Assembly: GCA_030673265.1 (NCBI GenBank)
Contig: DAOVJK010000156.1
Span: 1-7,096 of the forward strand
Length of the DNA stretch: 7,096 nt
Direction of reading: 5' to 3'
From: Pseudomonadota bacterium
GTDB taxonomy: Bacteria; Desulfobacterota; Desulfobulbia; Desulfobulbales; JAGXFP01
Shown: positions 1 through 5,686 of the stretch, piece by piece
How the letters are laid out: each line of letters begins with the position of its first letter
Position numbering within the stretch: the first letter of the stretch is position 1
Notes under the pieces: generated by a model
Seen by the model: the letters and a program-made list of their open reading frames with translations, nothing else
Databases searched by the model: none
Told to the model about the DNA's origin: nothing
Made by a program: the position numbers and the translations under genes

Positions 1-1008
1 AATCAGGCGCAGGACCTTATTGGTCACTTCTCTCAGATCAACCGGCTTTAAGGTAAACTGATGGGTTCTGGAAAACTCGAGAAGGCCTTTGACGGTATCA
101 CTGGCGCGCTGCACTTCTTGCTCAATATCGGCCAGCAACCCCTTGATAAAATCGGGGTCGCTGCTTTCCTCTATTTCTTCAATTGCGATCTGACAGGATG
201 TGGAAATATTGTTTAACGGGTTGTTCAACTGGTGAGCCGTCCCGGCGGCCAGGGTACCGAGCGCGGAAAGTTTCTGCGCTTCAACAAGGCTTTCCTGTTG
301 TTTCTCCAGTTCAGCCGACATCGTGTTAATCGCCCTGAAAACATAATGAATTTCATCTTTTTCCTTGCCCACTTGAAAGGGAGCGAATTTTTTCTGGGTT
401 ATATCACGGGTAGCATCGGTAATGGCTTTTAAAGGCAGAAAGATTTTTTTCCAGAGCCATGCGGAGGTGACAATTCCCATTATCATGGTCGTGAAGATGA
501 TTGTCATTAAAAGCCAGGCAAAGCTGCGGATAACTTTTTTGACGTAGTTCTGTTCAGCATTGACCAGAGAGTTCATATACAAACTCAGGTGTTCGCCCCT
601 TTTTTTCACATCTTGAAAGATTTCGGGAGACGAACTGCCATTCCCCAAGGTGTCTTTCAGGATGTCCATTTCGGTGCCGTATATCTCAAGATCCTGCATC
701 ATGTCCTGAATAAGGATCTGAGACTTTACTCGCTGACGTTCATTTTTGAGGGTCTCAAGCTTCGCCTTGGCCAGGTCTACCGAATTTCTTAATTCCTGAA
801 AATCAACTTTTTCCTTCAACAAAAAGCTTTCTTCAAGTTGCCTGATCTGCAGCACGATTTCCCCAAGACCGTTGGCGTGGCTTAAGAGGAGAAAGTGGGC
901 ATTGATCTTGTTATAGCCGTTTAGCAGAATAACGCAAAGCGTACTAACCATGAGGAATCGTGCGATCTGGAGGATGACCAGTTTGTTTCGAAGAGTCAGA
1001 GAAAACAT
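1..1008 (-). CDS. Sensor histidine kinase, N-terminal part (TM-periplasmic-TM-HAMP-HisKA), cut by window edge
   Basis: Reading the minus strand from ATG at 1008-1006, the frame stays open for 336 codons to the window edge, so the C-terminal HATPase domain is missing here. Visible order: membrane helix about residues 9-28; a roughly 130-residue helical, charged, coiled-coil-like sensor region; second membrane helix about 159-186; HAMP about 183-236 (proline at 192, DEIHYVF near its end); then a dimerisation/phosphoacceptor domain with the box GTLAAGTAHQLNNPLNN, putting the phosphorylated histidine at about H259. The second helix of that domain (DIEQEVQRASDTVKGLLEF) follows. An AGGA lies about 10 nt before the ATG. 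The protein is an inner-membrane two-component kinase. Its response regulator is not visible and may lie beyond the left edge. It is divergent from the exporter cluster, so a regulatory link is plausible but inferred. The ligand is unknown. Position +1 after the histidine is Q instead of the common E/D. Confidence 0.93.
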   Translation of the reverse strand, partial: MFSLTLRNKLVILQIARFLMVSTLCVILLNGYNKINAHFLLLSHANGLGEIVLQIRQLEESFLLKEKVDFQELRNSVDLAKAKLETLKNERQRVKSQILIQDMMQDLEIYGTEMDILKDTLGNGSSSPEIFQDVKKRGEHLSLYMNSLVNAEQNYVKKVIRSFAWLLMTIIFTTMIMGIVTSAWLWKKIFLPLKAITDATRDITQKKFAPFQVGKEKDEIHYVFRAINTMSAELEKQQESLVEAQKLSALGTLAAGTAHQLNNPLNNISTSCQIAIEEIEESSDPDFIKGLLADIEQEVQRASDTVKGLLEFSRTHQFTLKPVDLREVTNKVLRLI

Positions 1009-1128
1009 AAAAAGATAGTCCTGGTGGTGTTGGCATCTGAGAAAATTTGAGTTCACATCTATGCTAGCAATATTCAGGCCATTATACATGGTAGTGATAT
1101 CTTTGTGCCAATTCTACCCAAAAACTTA

Positions 1129-1153
1129 TCAGATTTTGCGCTGCAGAATCTGA
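1129..1153. repeat. 25-bp inverted repeat upstream of histidine kinase gene
   Basis: Arms TCAGATTTTGC and GCAGAATCTGA are separated by GCT. They pair over 11 bp with a single G-T type mismatch. It lies about 120 bp before the kinase start. No T-run follows on the plus strand. It may be an operator or a leader hairpin of the kinase transcript; which one cannot be told from sequence. Confidence 0.55.
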
Positions 1154-1258
1154 CAAGCTATCCACAGGCCTGACAACGCGTTGAAATAACAAGACAAAAT
1201 TATCCTCTGTGAGTCTTATCTCGTTTCGTGGATAGGTGTTGTTGCATTGTGCATCATG

Positions 1259-1273
1259 GTTTCACTGTGAAAC
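1259..1273. repeat. Perfect 15-bp palindrome GTTTCAC-T-GTGAAAC
   Basis: Two 7-bp arms are perfectly complementary around a single central base. The same 7-1-7 geometry occurs in the palindrome at 1481-1495, but the arm sequence differs. It lies in the middle of the divergent intergenic region and is followed at once by a small hairpin (TCCGAA-TTT-TTCGGA, 1275-1289). It is probably a binding site for a dimeric regulator; no regulator is identified. Confidence 0.5.
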
Positions 1274-1302
1274 ATCCGAATTTTTCGGAAATCAAACATC
1301 CG
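1270..1302. repeat. Direct repeat AAACATCCG, two copies 24 bp apart
   Basis: Identical 9-mers stand at 1270-1278 and 1294-1302. The first overlaps the right arm of the 1259-1273 palindrome. They could be tandem response-regulator half sites, but two short copies alone are weak evidence. Confidence 0.35.
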
Positions 1303-1480
1303 CTTTTCTTAATAGAGATCTCTGGTTTTATTTAATAATACCAAGCAGTTCTGTAGTCCATGTTGCCAGGACCACCAAATGGTGTCTCTCACCCCAAAGT
1401 TGTTACCTTCCCGGCGCTGCATTCCTCCCTCCAGCTAACCCCCTGTTATGATTAAGCAAAATTCTGTTCACGCCTTTACC

Positions 1481-1495
1481 GTTACAAGTTGTAAC
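1481..1495. promoter_or_regulatory. Perfect 15-bp palindrome GTTACAAGTTGTAAC, candidate operator
   Basis: GTTACAA and TTGTAAC are exact reverse complements around a central G. The first 11 bases recur identically at 5451-5461 upstream of the HyfB-like gene, and in both places AGCCATG follows within 25-31 bp of the start of the 11-mer. The site is 95 bp before the upstream candidate start (1590) and 191 bp before the preferred start of the first Usp-like gene. It is a good candidate for a dimeric transcription factor site. The factor is unknown. Confidence 0.5.
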
Positions 1496-1543
1496 GATTT
1501 GGGCTAGCCATGCTTGGTGGATTTGCTGAGGTTGGAATTTTTT

Positions 1544-1558
1544 TGCCTGGCGCAGGCA
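1544..1558. repeat. Short inverted repeat TGCCTG-GCG-CAGGCA
   Basis: Perfect 6-bp arms flank a 3-base loop, directly after a run of T's. It stands 32 bp before the upstream candidate start at 1590, where it would fall in a promoter or 5' leader. It has no T-tail on its plus-strand 3' side, so it is not a plus-strand terminator. Confidence 0.35.
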
Positions 1559-1672
1559 CATAACATACTGATAACAAAGGACTTTTAAAATGACAACCTC
1601 TGTTGGCATGCTGGTTGCTCTAGAGGAGGGTCAAAACAGCACACCTCTTATTTATTTCGATAAAAGAGGGAT

Positions 1673-1678
1673 GAGGAG
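1673..1678 (+). promoter_or_regulatory. Strong ribosome binding site (GAGGAG) deciding the Usp-like start at 1686
   Basis: GAGGAG ends 7 nt before the ATG at 1686, which is close to ideal. The in-frame ATG at 1590 also has an AAAGGA 8 nt upstream, so both starts are possible. The 1686 start is preferred because the 32 residues in between resemble no domain and use several codons (AGG, AGA, CTA) that are uncommon in the neighbouring genes. Confidence 0.55.
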
Positions 1679-1685
1679 AACACAA

Positions 1686-2237
1686 ATGTCATGTCCCAAC
1701 TGGCTTAAAATTGTCCAAGAGAAAAATGACGAGATCCACGTTGGCAAAATTAGGCAGGAATCAATTGATGCCGGTGAAACAGCAGCCGGATCGCCAACGG
1801 CTGCAACCCGGAAAATGGCCAGAATTATTGAGCAGCGCGAGGCGACCGCAAAGATATTGGTAGTTGGGGACGGGGCTTTTTCAGCCAAGCTCTCTGACTA
1901 TGCCATAAAAATGGGCCAGCGGCTTGACTGTGAAATAGTGGCATTAAGTGTTTTTGACAAGCACAGCCCAGAGCGCAAGGAGGAGGGCGAAGGAGAACCG
2001 TCGCATTTTATTAAACGTTCAGAGCTTGGTGGTGCCAGATTTGCGGATAAAGCCGCCGGCAGCGGGGTTAAATTTTATCAGCTTGCCAAGATTGGCGCGA
2101 AAGAAATTGTTGTCGACCAGGTTGTAAAGGAAATTGCTGGTATCAGATACGTCCTTTCCGAACCGGATGATGGAATTGCAGAAGAGCACAGCCAACGCGT
2201 GCAACTGCCGGTGATTGCTACGCCCGGCTCAAGATAA
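1686..2237 (+). CDS. Single-domain universal-stress-protein-like protein lacking the ATP loop
   Basis: This 183-residue protein (215 if begun at the in-frame ATG at 1590) has a helical, hydrophilic N-terminal lead of about 50 residues, then a Usp-type alpha/beta start: strand KILVVGDG at about 56-63, then a helix with SDYAIKMGQRLDCEIVALSV. Its last third (IRYVLSEPDDG, then QLPVIA) occupies the place where ATP-binding Usp proteins carry G-2x-G-9x-G-S/T, and that motif is absent. It therefore resembles a non-ATP-binding, signalling-type Usp. It is cytoplasmic, as no signal or membrane segment is seen. It opens the exporter cluster, 35 bp before the next gene. The role is inferred from position as regulatory or accessory to the exporter. 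The Usp assignment is reasonable but distant. Confidence 0.8.
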   Translation: MSCPNWLKIVQEKNDEIHVGKIRQESIDAGETAAGSPTAATRKMARIIEQREATAKILVVGDGAFSAKLSDYAIKMGQRLDCEIVALSVFDKHSPERKEEGEGEPSHFIKRSELGGARFADKAAGSGVKFYQLAKIGAKEIVVDQVVKEIAGIRYVLSEPDDGIAEEHSQRVQLPVIATPGSR

Positions 2238-2272
2238 TAGAAAAATAATTCAATAAAGGGAGAGATCGAAAA

Positions 2273-2551
2273 ATGAAATTTGAAGTGATGTTTCTGGTAG
2301 CAGTGTTGGGTATCGCGGGCATCCACCTGCTTTTTAATCTGGTGAATTTTCTGACCAGATTTAAGCGGGCAAGAGTTAAGGGAAGTCGCCAAGAAAGCAA
2401 GCGTGCGGGCTGGTATGTCTTTTTCGAAACGTCAGCTCTTTATGGTGACATGGATAATTCCGCTGTGACGACCGAAGCTGTTGGTGAGAATCCTGTTGAG
2501 TTAGCTCCGGCATGCGAAGGATCCTGTCTGCCGCTAGAGGCTCAAGCCTGA
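2273..2551 (+). CDS. Small one-helix membrane protein, function unknown
   Basis: This 92-residue protein is preceded by a good AGGGAGAG ribosome site about 8 nt before its ATG. One hydrophobic segment spans about residues 5-28. A basic patch follows (RFKRARVKGSRQESKR, 29-44), predicting N-out/C-in by the positive-inside rule. The remaining C-terminal tail is acidic and ends with two cysteines spaced CEGSC (81 and 85). I do not recognise a named family. It lies 35 bp after the Usp-like gene in the same direction and ahead of a second small membrane protein and the exporter, so it may be an exporter accessory or anchor (inference). The two cysteines could bind metal or form a redox pair, but two residues are thin evidence. 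Confidence 0.75.
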   Translation: MKFEVMFLVAVLGIAGIHLLFNLVNFLTRFKRARVKGSRQESKRAGWYVFFETSALYGDMDNSAVTTEAVGENPVELAPACEGSCLPLEAQA

Positions 2552-2744
2552 GAGCAGCAAGGAAACTTTCAACGCGATTTGTTGCATGAAGTGTAGCGAG
2601 GTGGACGTAAGCGCTTGCTCCTTCGGGATAAAATCCGGTCAGGGTCAAATGAGAATTAGCGTTAGACCCAAATGCCTTGCTGCACCACTAAAACCATAAA
2701 AAATCTAGTCTATAAAATTAAATCCAGTGAAGGAGCGAAACATT

Positions 2745-2984
2745 ATGAGTACCCAAAATAAAGCTATAAAGAAGAAGCCGGTTATGGCGATGCTGCTGTT
2801 TGGCTGTGTTTCCCTGACAGCCTATTTCTACCTGATGACGCATCAGGGGTTGGTAACAGAAACATTTACCAAGGGCGGATGGTATGCCGCCTTCCCGATA
2901 TTGGCCGCTTTTGCCTTTTCGTTTATCCACGGAGCGTTTGCCAGCAATCTTTTAAGCGTTTTCGGAATTGAAGCAAAAAAATAG
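2745..2984 (+). CDS. Small two-helix membrane protein next to TauE/SafE exporter
   Basis: This 79-residue protein starts at ATG 2745 with AAGGAG 9 nt upstream. An in-frame GTG at 2727 overlaps that ribosome site and is rejected. A basic N-terminus (KAIKKK) precedes membrane helix 1 at about 13-32. A short loop and helix 2 at about 46-66 follow, ending in FIHGAFASNLLSVFGIEAKK. With lysines at both termini, a hairpin topology with both ends in the cytoplasm is predicted. It lies 30 bp upstream of the exporter and is very likely co-transcribed. Small membrane proteins of this look next to TauE-type exporters are familiar to me from sulfate-reducer genomes, but I cannot name a family. A role as an exporter subunit or stabiliser is inferred. 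Confidence 0.8.
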   Translation: MSTQNKAIKKKPVMAMLLFGCVSLTAYFYLMTHQGLVTETFTKGGWYAAFPILAAFAFSFIHGAFASNLLSVFGIEAKK

Positions 2985-3014
2985 GCATATATCTTTACCT
3001 ACGAGGAAAATAGA

Positions 3015-4352
3015 ATGAAACGAACAGTTACTTTGATTTTTACTTTAATGCTATCCCTGTTAATGGCAGCCAGTGCCATGGCCGGTGGCCCGCCACCCAA
3101 AGACCTGCTGAAAGGCTATTTTACTGAAGTGAATGAAGCGGCAAGAACCGTTCAGTTTGAAAAAGAAGGCAGTGAGACTCTCACTACTTTTCATCTGAAT
3201 CAAGAGATGGCTGTTGAGGATATCAAGCTGAATAAAAAGGTGATGGTAACCCTGGACAAACACGCTGGTCGTCCCAACGTGATCGGTGACGTGTCCATTA
3301 TGTTTATGGATCTGCCCCTGTCAAAAATTGGCTACCTGATTATAATCGGGCTGATCGGCGGGCTATTAAGCGGCTTCATCGGTTCCGGTGGTGCTTTTGT
3401 CATGACTCCGGCCATGATGACCCTTGGCGCACCGGGGGCGATAGCGGTTGCCAGCAACATGTGCCATAAATTTCCCAAGGCAATGGTTGGCGCCTTCAAG
3501 CGTTATAAATATGGCCAGGTTGATATCAAGCTTGGTCTGGTTATGGCGGTAACGGCAATTATCGGGGTTGAGGTTGGTATCCAGATGCAGAAGTATATCC
3601 TGAATACTTGGGGTAATGCCGGCTCAAACCTCTATGTAAGTCTTGTCTTTGTCTGTGTTTTGGTAGTGGTCGGTTTGATCGTTGCCCGGGATGCCTATAA
3701 ACTGAGCAAGGGTGGTGGTGAGGCCAAGACAGGCAAGCTGGCCCTGGCCTTGATGAAGATCAATATTCCACCCATGATGGAGTTCAAAGTTGCCAAGGTC
3801 AGAATTTCTTTCTGGATCACGGTTCCGATTGGTGTGTTGACCGGGATGTTGGCGGCGACCATCGCTGTCGGTGGTTTTATCGGAGTTCCGGGCATGATTT
3901 ATGTTATCGGCGCTTCTGCGATGGTTGCCAGTGCGACAGAACTTGTTGTTGCCTTTATCATGGGCTGTTACGGTTCTGTGCAATGGGCTATCTCCGGTCT
4001 GGTCGATATCAGAATGACCCTGCTTATTCTCTCTGGCTCTCTGATTGGCGTCCAGCTCGGTGCCCTGGGAACCACCTATGTCAAGGATCATATTATTAAA
4101 ATCGTTATGGCCTCAGTCATGCTTATTGTTGCCGTCAGCCGTGGTGCCAAAGTCCCCGGCTATCTTGCTGATGTCGGCCTGATGAATCCGCTCGAGCCCC
4201 AGGTTACTGCAATGTTGAACTCGGTGAGCTTCTGGGCTCTGATAGTAGCCCTTGCCTCCGCTGGTGGACTCATTACATTCTTTATGATAAAAGGGATGAT
4301 TCAAGCCCGTCGCGAAGAAAAACAGAGTGTATTGGAAACCGCCCATGGCTAA
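3015..4352 (+). CDS. TauE/SafE-family anion exporter with signal peptide and extra N-terminal periplasmic domain
   Basis: This 445-residue protein has an AGGA 7 nt before its ATG. Residues 1-23 form a cleavable-looking signal peptide (basic start, hydrophobic core, ASAMAGG). Residues about 28-97 form a soluble, beta-rich region (GYFTEVNEAARTVQFEK, later KVMVTLDKHAGRPNVIGDV) that lies in the periplasm if the signal is cleaved. From about 104 it is a polytopic membrane protein with the two internally related halves of the TauE/SafE family: GLIGGLLSGFIGSGGAF near 112-128 and GVLTGMLAATIAVGGFIGVP near 273-292. The family exports sulfite, sulfoacetate, sulfolactate or related small anions, often without dedicated energising subunits; the substrate here is unknown. 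Typical members are about 250-270 residues, so the N-terminal domain and a long central cytoplasmic linker (about 226-262) make this one large. It overlaps the following UspA gene by 8 nt, implying coupled translation. Confidence 0.92.
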   Translation: MKRTVTLIFTLMLSLLMAASAMAGGPPPKDLLKGYFTEVNEAARTVQFEKEGSETLTTFHLNQEMAVEDIKLNKKVMVTLDKHAGRPNVIGDVSIMFMDLPLSKIGYLIIIGLIGGLLSGFIGSGGAFVMTPAMMTLGAPGAIAVASNMCHKFPKAMVGAFKRYKYGQVDIKLGLVMAVTAIIGVEVGIQMQKYILNTWGNAGSNLYVSLVFVCVLVVVGLIVARDAYKLSKGGGEAKTGKLALALMKINIPPMMEFKVAKVRISFWITVPIGVLTGMLAATIAVGGFIGVPGMIYVIGASAMVASATELVVAFIMGCYGSVQWAISGLVDIRMTLLILSGSLIGVQLGALGTTYVKDHIIKIVMASVMLIVAVSRGAKVPGYLADVGLMNPLEPQVTAMLNSVSFWALIVALASAGGLITFFMIKGMIQARREEKQSVLETAHG

Positions 4353-5208
4353 ATATAAAAAAATACTGGTAGCTTACGATGGCTCGGCAACAGCACGTAA
4401 TGCCCTGGCTGTTGCCGCCAAACTGGCCAGACAGGACAACAGCTGGATCAAAGTTCTGGCTGTTGTGCCGCCCTATGCCGGCGAGTTGGAATTGATTGGC
4501 GTCAGTAATATCAAGGAGACTATAGAAGGGCCAGGTGAGGAGCTGTTGGCCGAGGCCCTCGAGATTGCCGATCATGAGGGTGTACATGTCTTGACAAATC
4601 TTGCCCAAGGCGAGCCTTTTGAGCGGATCTCAGCCATAGCGGACGATGAGAATTGCGACCTGATTATTATGGGCCGCCAGGGGATCAGCCATCTTGAGCG
4701 AGAGTTGATCGGCAGCGTTACGGCGCGGGTTATCGGTCATACCTGCAGAAATGTTTTGGTGGTTCCTGAAAATTTCAAGTGGGACGGGACATGGGAGTCT
4801 GTTTTGTTAGCTACGGATGGCTCGGCAAATAGCGACGTAGCCTATGACGAGGCTTTGCAGCTTGCTAAAGACCGCTCCGTCAGAATAGCGGCGATTGCGG
4901 TAGCTAAGACTGATACCAACAATGAGTCTGTCACCTTTACCCAGGCCGCAGCCAGGGAACTCGAAACGAGGGCGCGAAGTATTGTCAGTGAGTTCAAGGA
5001 AATAGCGGCAGAGAGTGATATCCATATTGAAACATTCGTCAAGTTGGGCGAGCCACACCAGGAGATTACAGCATTAGCTGCTGAACTTGGGGCAACTGCT
5101 ATTGTCATGAGCACTTATGGGAAGGCCGGGCTTAAGCGGCTGCTTATGGGTAGTGTAACCCAGAGGACTATTGGTTTCTCCGACTGTCCGGTCCTGGTGG
5201 TTCATTAG
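4345..5208 (+). CDS. Tandem-domain universal stress protein (UspA family)
   Basis: This 287-residue cytoplasmic protein starts at ATG 4345, inside the end of the exporter gene; MAKYKKILVAYDGS is the classic Usp start. An in-frame GTG at 4327 would only add six unlikely residues. Domain 1 spans about 5-141, with the conserved Asp at 12 and a complete ATP loop, G110-RQ-G113-nine residues-G123-S124. Domain 2 spans about 152-287, with Asp at 158; its loop reads S256-TY-G259-nine residues-G269-S270, so the first glycine is serine. Domain 1 therefore looks ATP-binding and domain 2 slightly degenerate. Double-domain Usp proteins act in stress resistance and can bind and regulate membrane transporters. 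Translational overlap with the exporter suggests it may do so here (inference). It is the last gene before a strong terminator. Confidence 0.94.
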   Translation: MAKYKKILVAYDGSATARNALAVAAKLARQDNSWIKVLAVVPPYAGELELIGVSNIKETIEGPGEELLAEALEIADHEGVHVLTNLAQGEPFERISAIADDENCDLIIMGRQGISHLERELIGSVTARVIGHTCRNVLVVPENFKWDGTWESVLLATDGSANSDVAYDEALQLAKDRSVRIAAIAVAKTDTNNESVTFTQAAARELETRARSIVSEFKEIAAESDIHIETFVKLGEPHQEITALAAELGATAIVMSTYGKAGLKRLLMGSVTQRTIGFSDCPVLVVH

Positions 5209-5246
5209 TGCGCTAAAGATGTGATTGATATCTGATGAATTATGGG

Positions 5247-5286
5247 AAAGGGGTTGTCTCAATAGCGAGGCAACCCCTTTTTATTT
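5247..5286 (+). terminator. Rho-independent terminator of the exporter/Usp cluster
   Basis: The stem AAAGGGGTTGTCTC pairs with GAGGCAACCCCTTT around the loop AATAGC: 14 base pairs with one G-T wobble. It is followed by a T-rich tail (TTTTTATTT). It begins 38 bp after the UspA stop and isolates the cluster from the HyfB-like gene. Confidence 0.92.
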
Positions 5287-5359
5287 CTCCTGATATGTGA
5301 TGGATCGGAAAAAAAGTAATTACCGGTCTCCAGCGATATCTTTTCAAGTCATTGCTTAT

Positions 5360-5378
5360 GGCTAAACGAAATTTAGCC
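5360..5378. repeat. Hairpin GGCTAAA-CGAAA-TTTAGCC
   Basis: Perfect 7-bp arms flank a 5-base loop, followed 2 bp later by the 8-bp palindrome CTAATTAG (5381-5388). It lacks a T-tail, so it is not a good terminator. It may be an operator or an accidental AT-rich dyad. Confidence 0.35.
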
Positions 5379-5431
5379 TCCTAATTAGTCAGTTCTCCTA
5401 TGATTATTAAAGTATGCGAGAATTTTTCCCC

Positions 5432-5458
5432 TTGACATTTAAGAGTGATTGTTACAAG
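5432..5458 (+). promoter_or_regulatory. Possible sigma-70 promoter for the HyfB-like gene
   Basis: TTGACA at 5432-5437 is a perfect -35 hexamer. The best -10 candidate is TACAAG at 5453-5458 (4 of 6 matches, 15-bp spacer), which is short and weak. It would overlap the recurring GTTACAAGTTG motif, as an operator might. A start here would give a leader of about 260 nt. The call is tentative. Confidence 0.25.
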
Positions 5459-5465
5459 TTGCAGC
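5451..5465. promoter_or_regulatory. Second copy of GTTACAAGTTG motif, half-intact palindrome
   Basis: The first 11 bases are identical to those of the perfect palindrome at 1481-1495. The right arm is degraded (GTTACAAGTTGCAGC). AGCCATG follows at 5482-5488, as it also follows the first copy. It is a candidate site for a regulator shared with the exporter cluster. Confidence 0.4.
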
Positions 5466-5623
5466 ACAGTTTTTCGCCGCCAGCCATGAGCCAGAATTGA
5501 ACGACTTGCTCATTCTTCCCCATGACCGACGACGATGGTGTGGTGTGATGAAGTTTTATTCACACTAGATGCATGCCATTTTCGACGACATTGCCCGTCA
5601 CACCAAGCTTTAAAATAACAGCA

Positions 5624-5633
5624 GTTACGTAAC
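5624..5633. repeat. Perfect 10-bp palindrome GTTACGTAAC
   Basis: It is fully self-complementary and carries the same GTTAC/GTAAC ends as the palindrome at 1481-1495, but without the five-base spacer. It lies 95 bp before the HyfB-like start. It is possibly a third, differently spaced regulator site, though short palindromes of this size also occur by chance. Confidence 0.3.
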
Positions 5634-5657
5634 GTCTTATATACTTCTATCTGCGTT

Positions 5658-5686
5658 TCCGGCTATTAGCTCAGCTATGACCCGGA
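5658..5686. repeat. 29-bp dyad upstream of HyfB-like gene
   Basis: Outer arms TCCGG and CCGGA and inner arms TAGCT and AGCTA share exactly the same centre (C at 5672). One further T-A pair in the intervening bases gives 11 of 14 symmetric positions paired. It ends 42 bp before the start codon, where it could be an operator or a leader hairpin. Confidence 0.45.

Larger units (their letters stand above)
1009..1685. other. Long divergent intergenic region, no convincing gene
   Basis: This is the shared upstream region of the histidine kinase gene (leftward) and the exporter cluster (rightward). Short open frames in it have no family resemblance, no good ribosome site and odd composition. It does hold dyads at 1129-1153, 1259-1273, 1275-1289, 1481-1495 and 1544-1558, plus a 9-bp direct repeat, so it looks regulatory. 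The stretch 1590-1685 could alternatively be the in-frame 5' end of the first Usp-like gene. No clear sigma-70 or sigma-54 promoter could be assigned by eye. Confidence 0.6.

Noticed and set aside
1092..1111. Sigma-54 -24-like TTGGCAC on the minus strand before the histidine kinase gene
   Set aside because: The -12 element at the required spacing lacks GC (TATC in its place), so only half the promoter is present.
1236..1451. 71-codon open frame on the plus strand in the divergent intergenic region
   Set aside because: No ribosome site, no recognisable domain, unusual composition, and it runs across the palindrome cluster.
2376..2648. Minus-strand 90-codon open frame across the small membrane gene and following gap
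   Set aside because: It is antisense to a better-supported gene and lacks domain features or a ribosome site.
2575..2669. Possible integron attC-like site: AACGC near 2575 and GCGTTAGAC near 2660
   Set aside because: The 3' core fits GTTRRRY, but the expected matching 5' core is imperfect, the inner arms do not pair, and there is no integrase or cassette context.
2642..2669. Inverted repeat GGGTC...GACCC as a terminator after the 92-aa gene
   Set aside because: Only 5 perfect pairs with an 18-base loop and no T-run; too weak.
2711..2716. TATAAA as an internal -10 element before the 79-aa gene
   Set aside because: No -35 hexamer at 16-18 bp upstream; AT-rich sequence makes the match unremarkable.
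3624..4091. 155-codon minus-strand open frame inside the exporter gene
   Set aside because: It is an antisense shadow of the membrane protein with low-complexity polar sequence.
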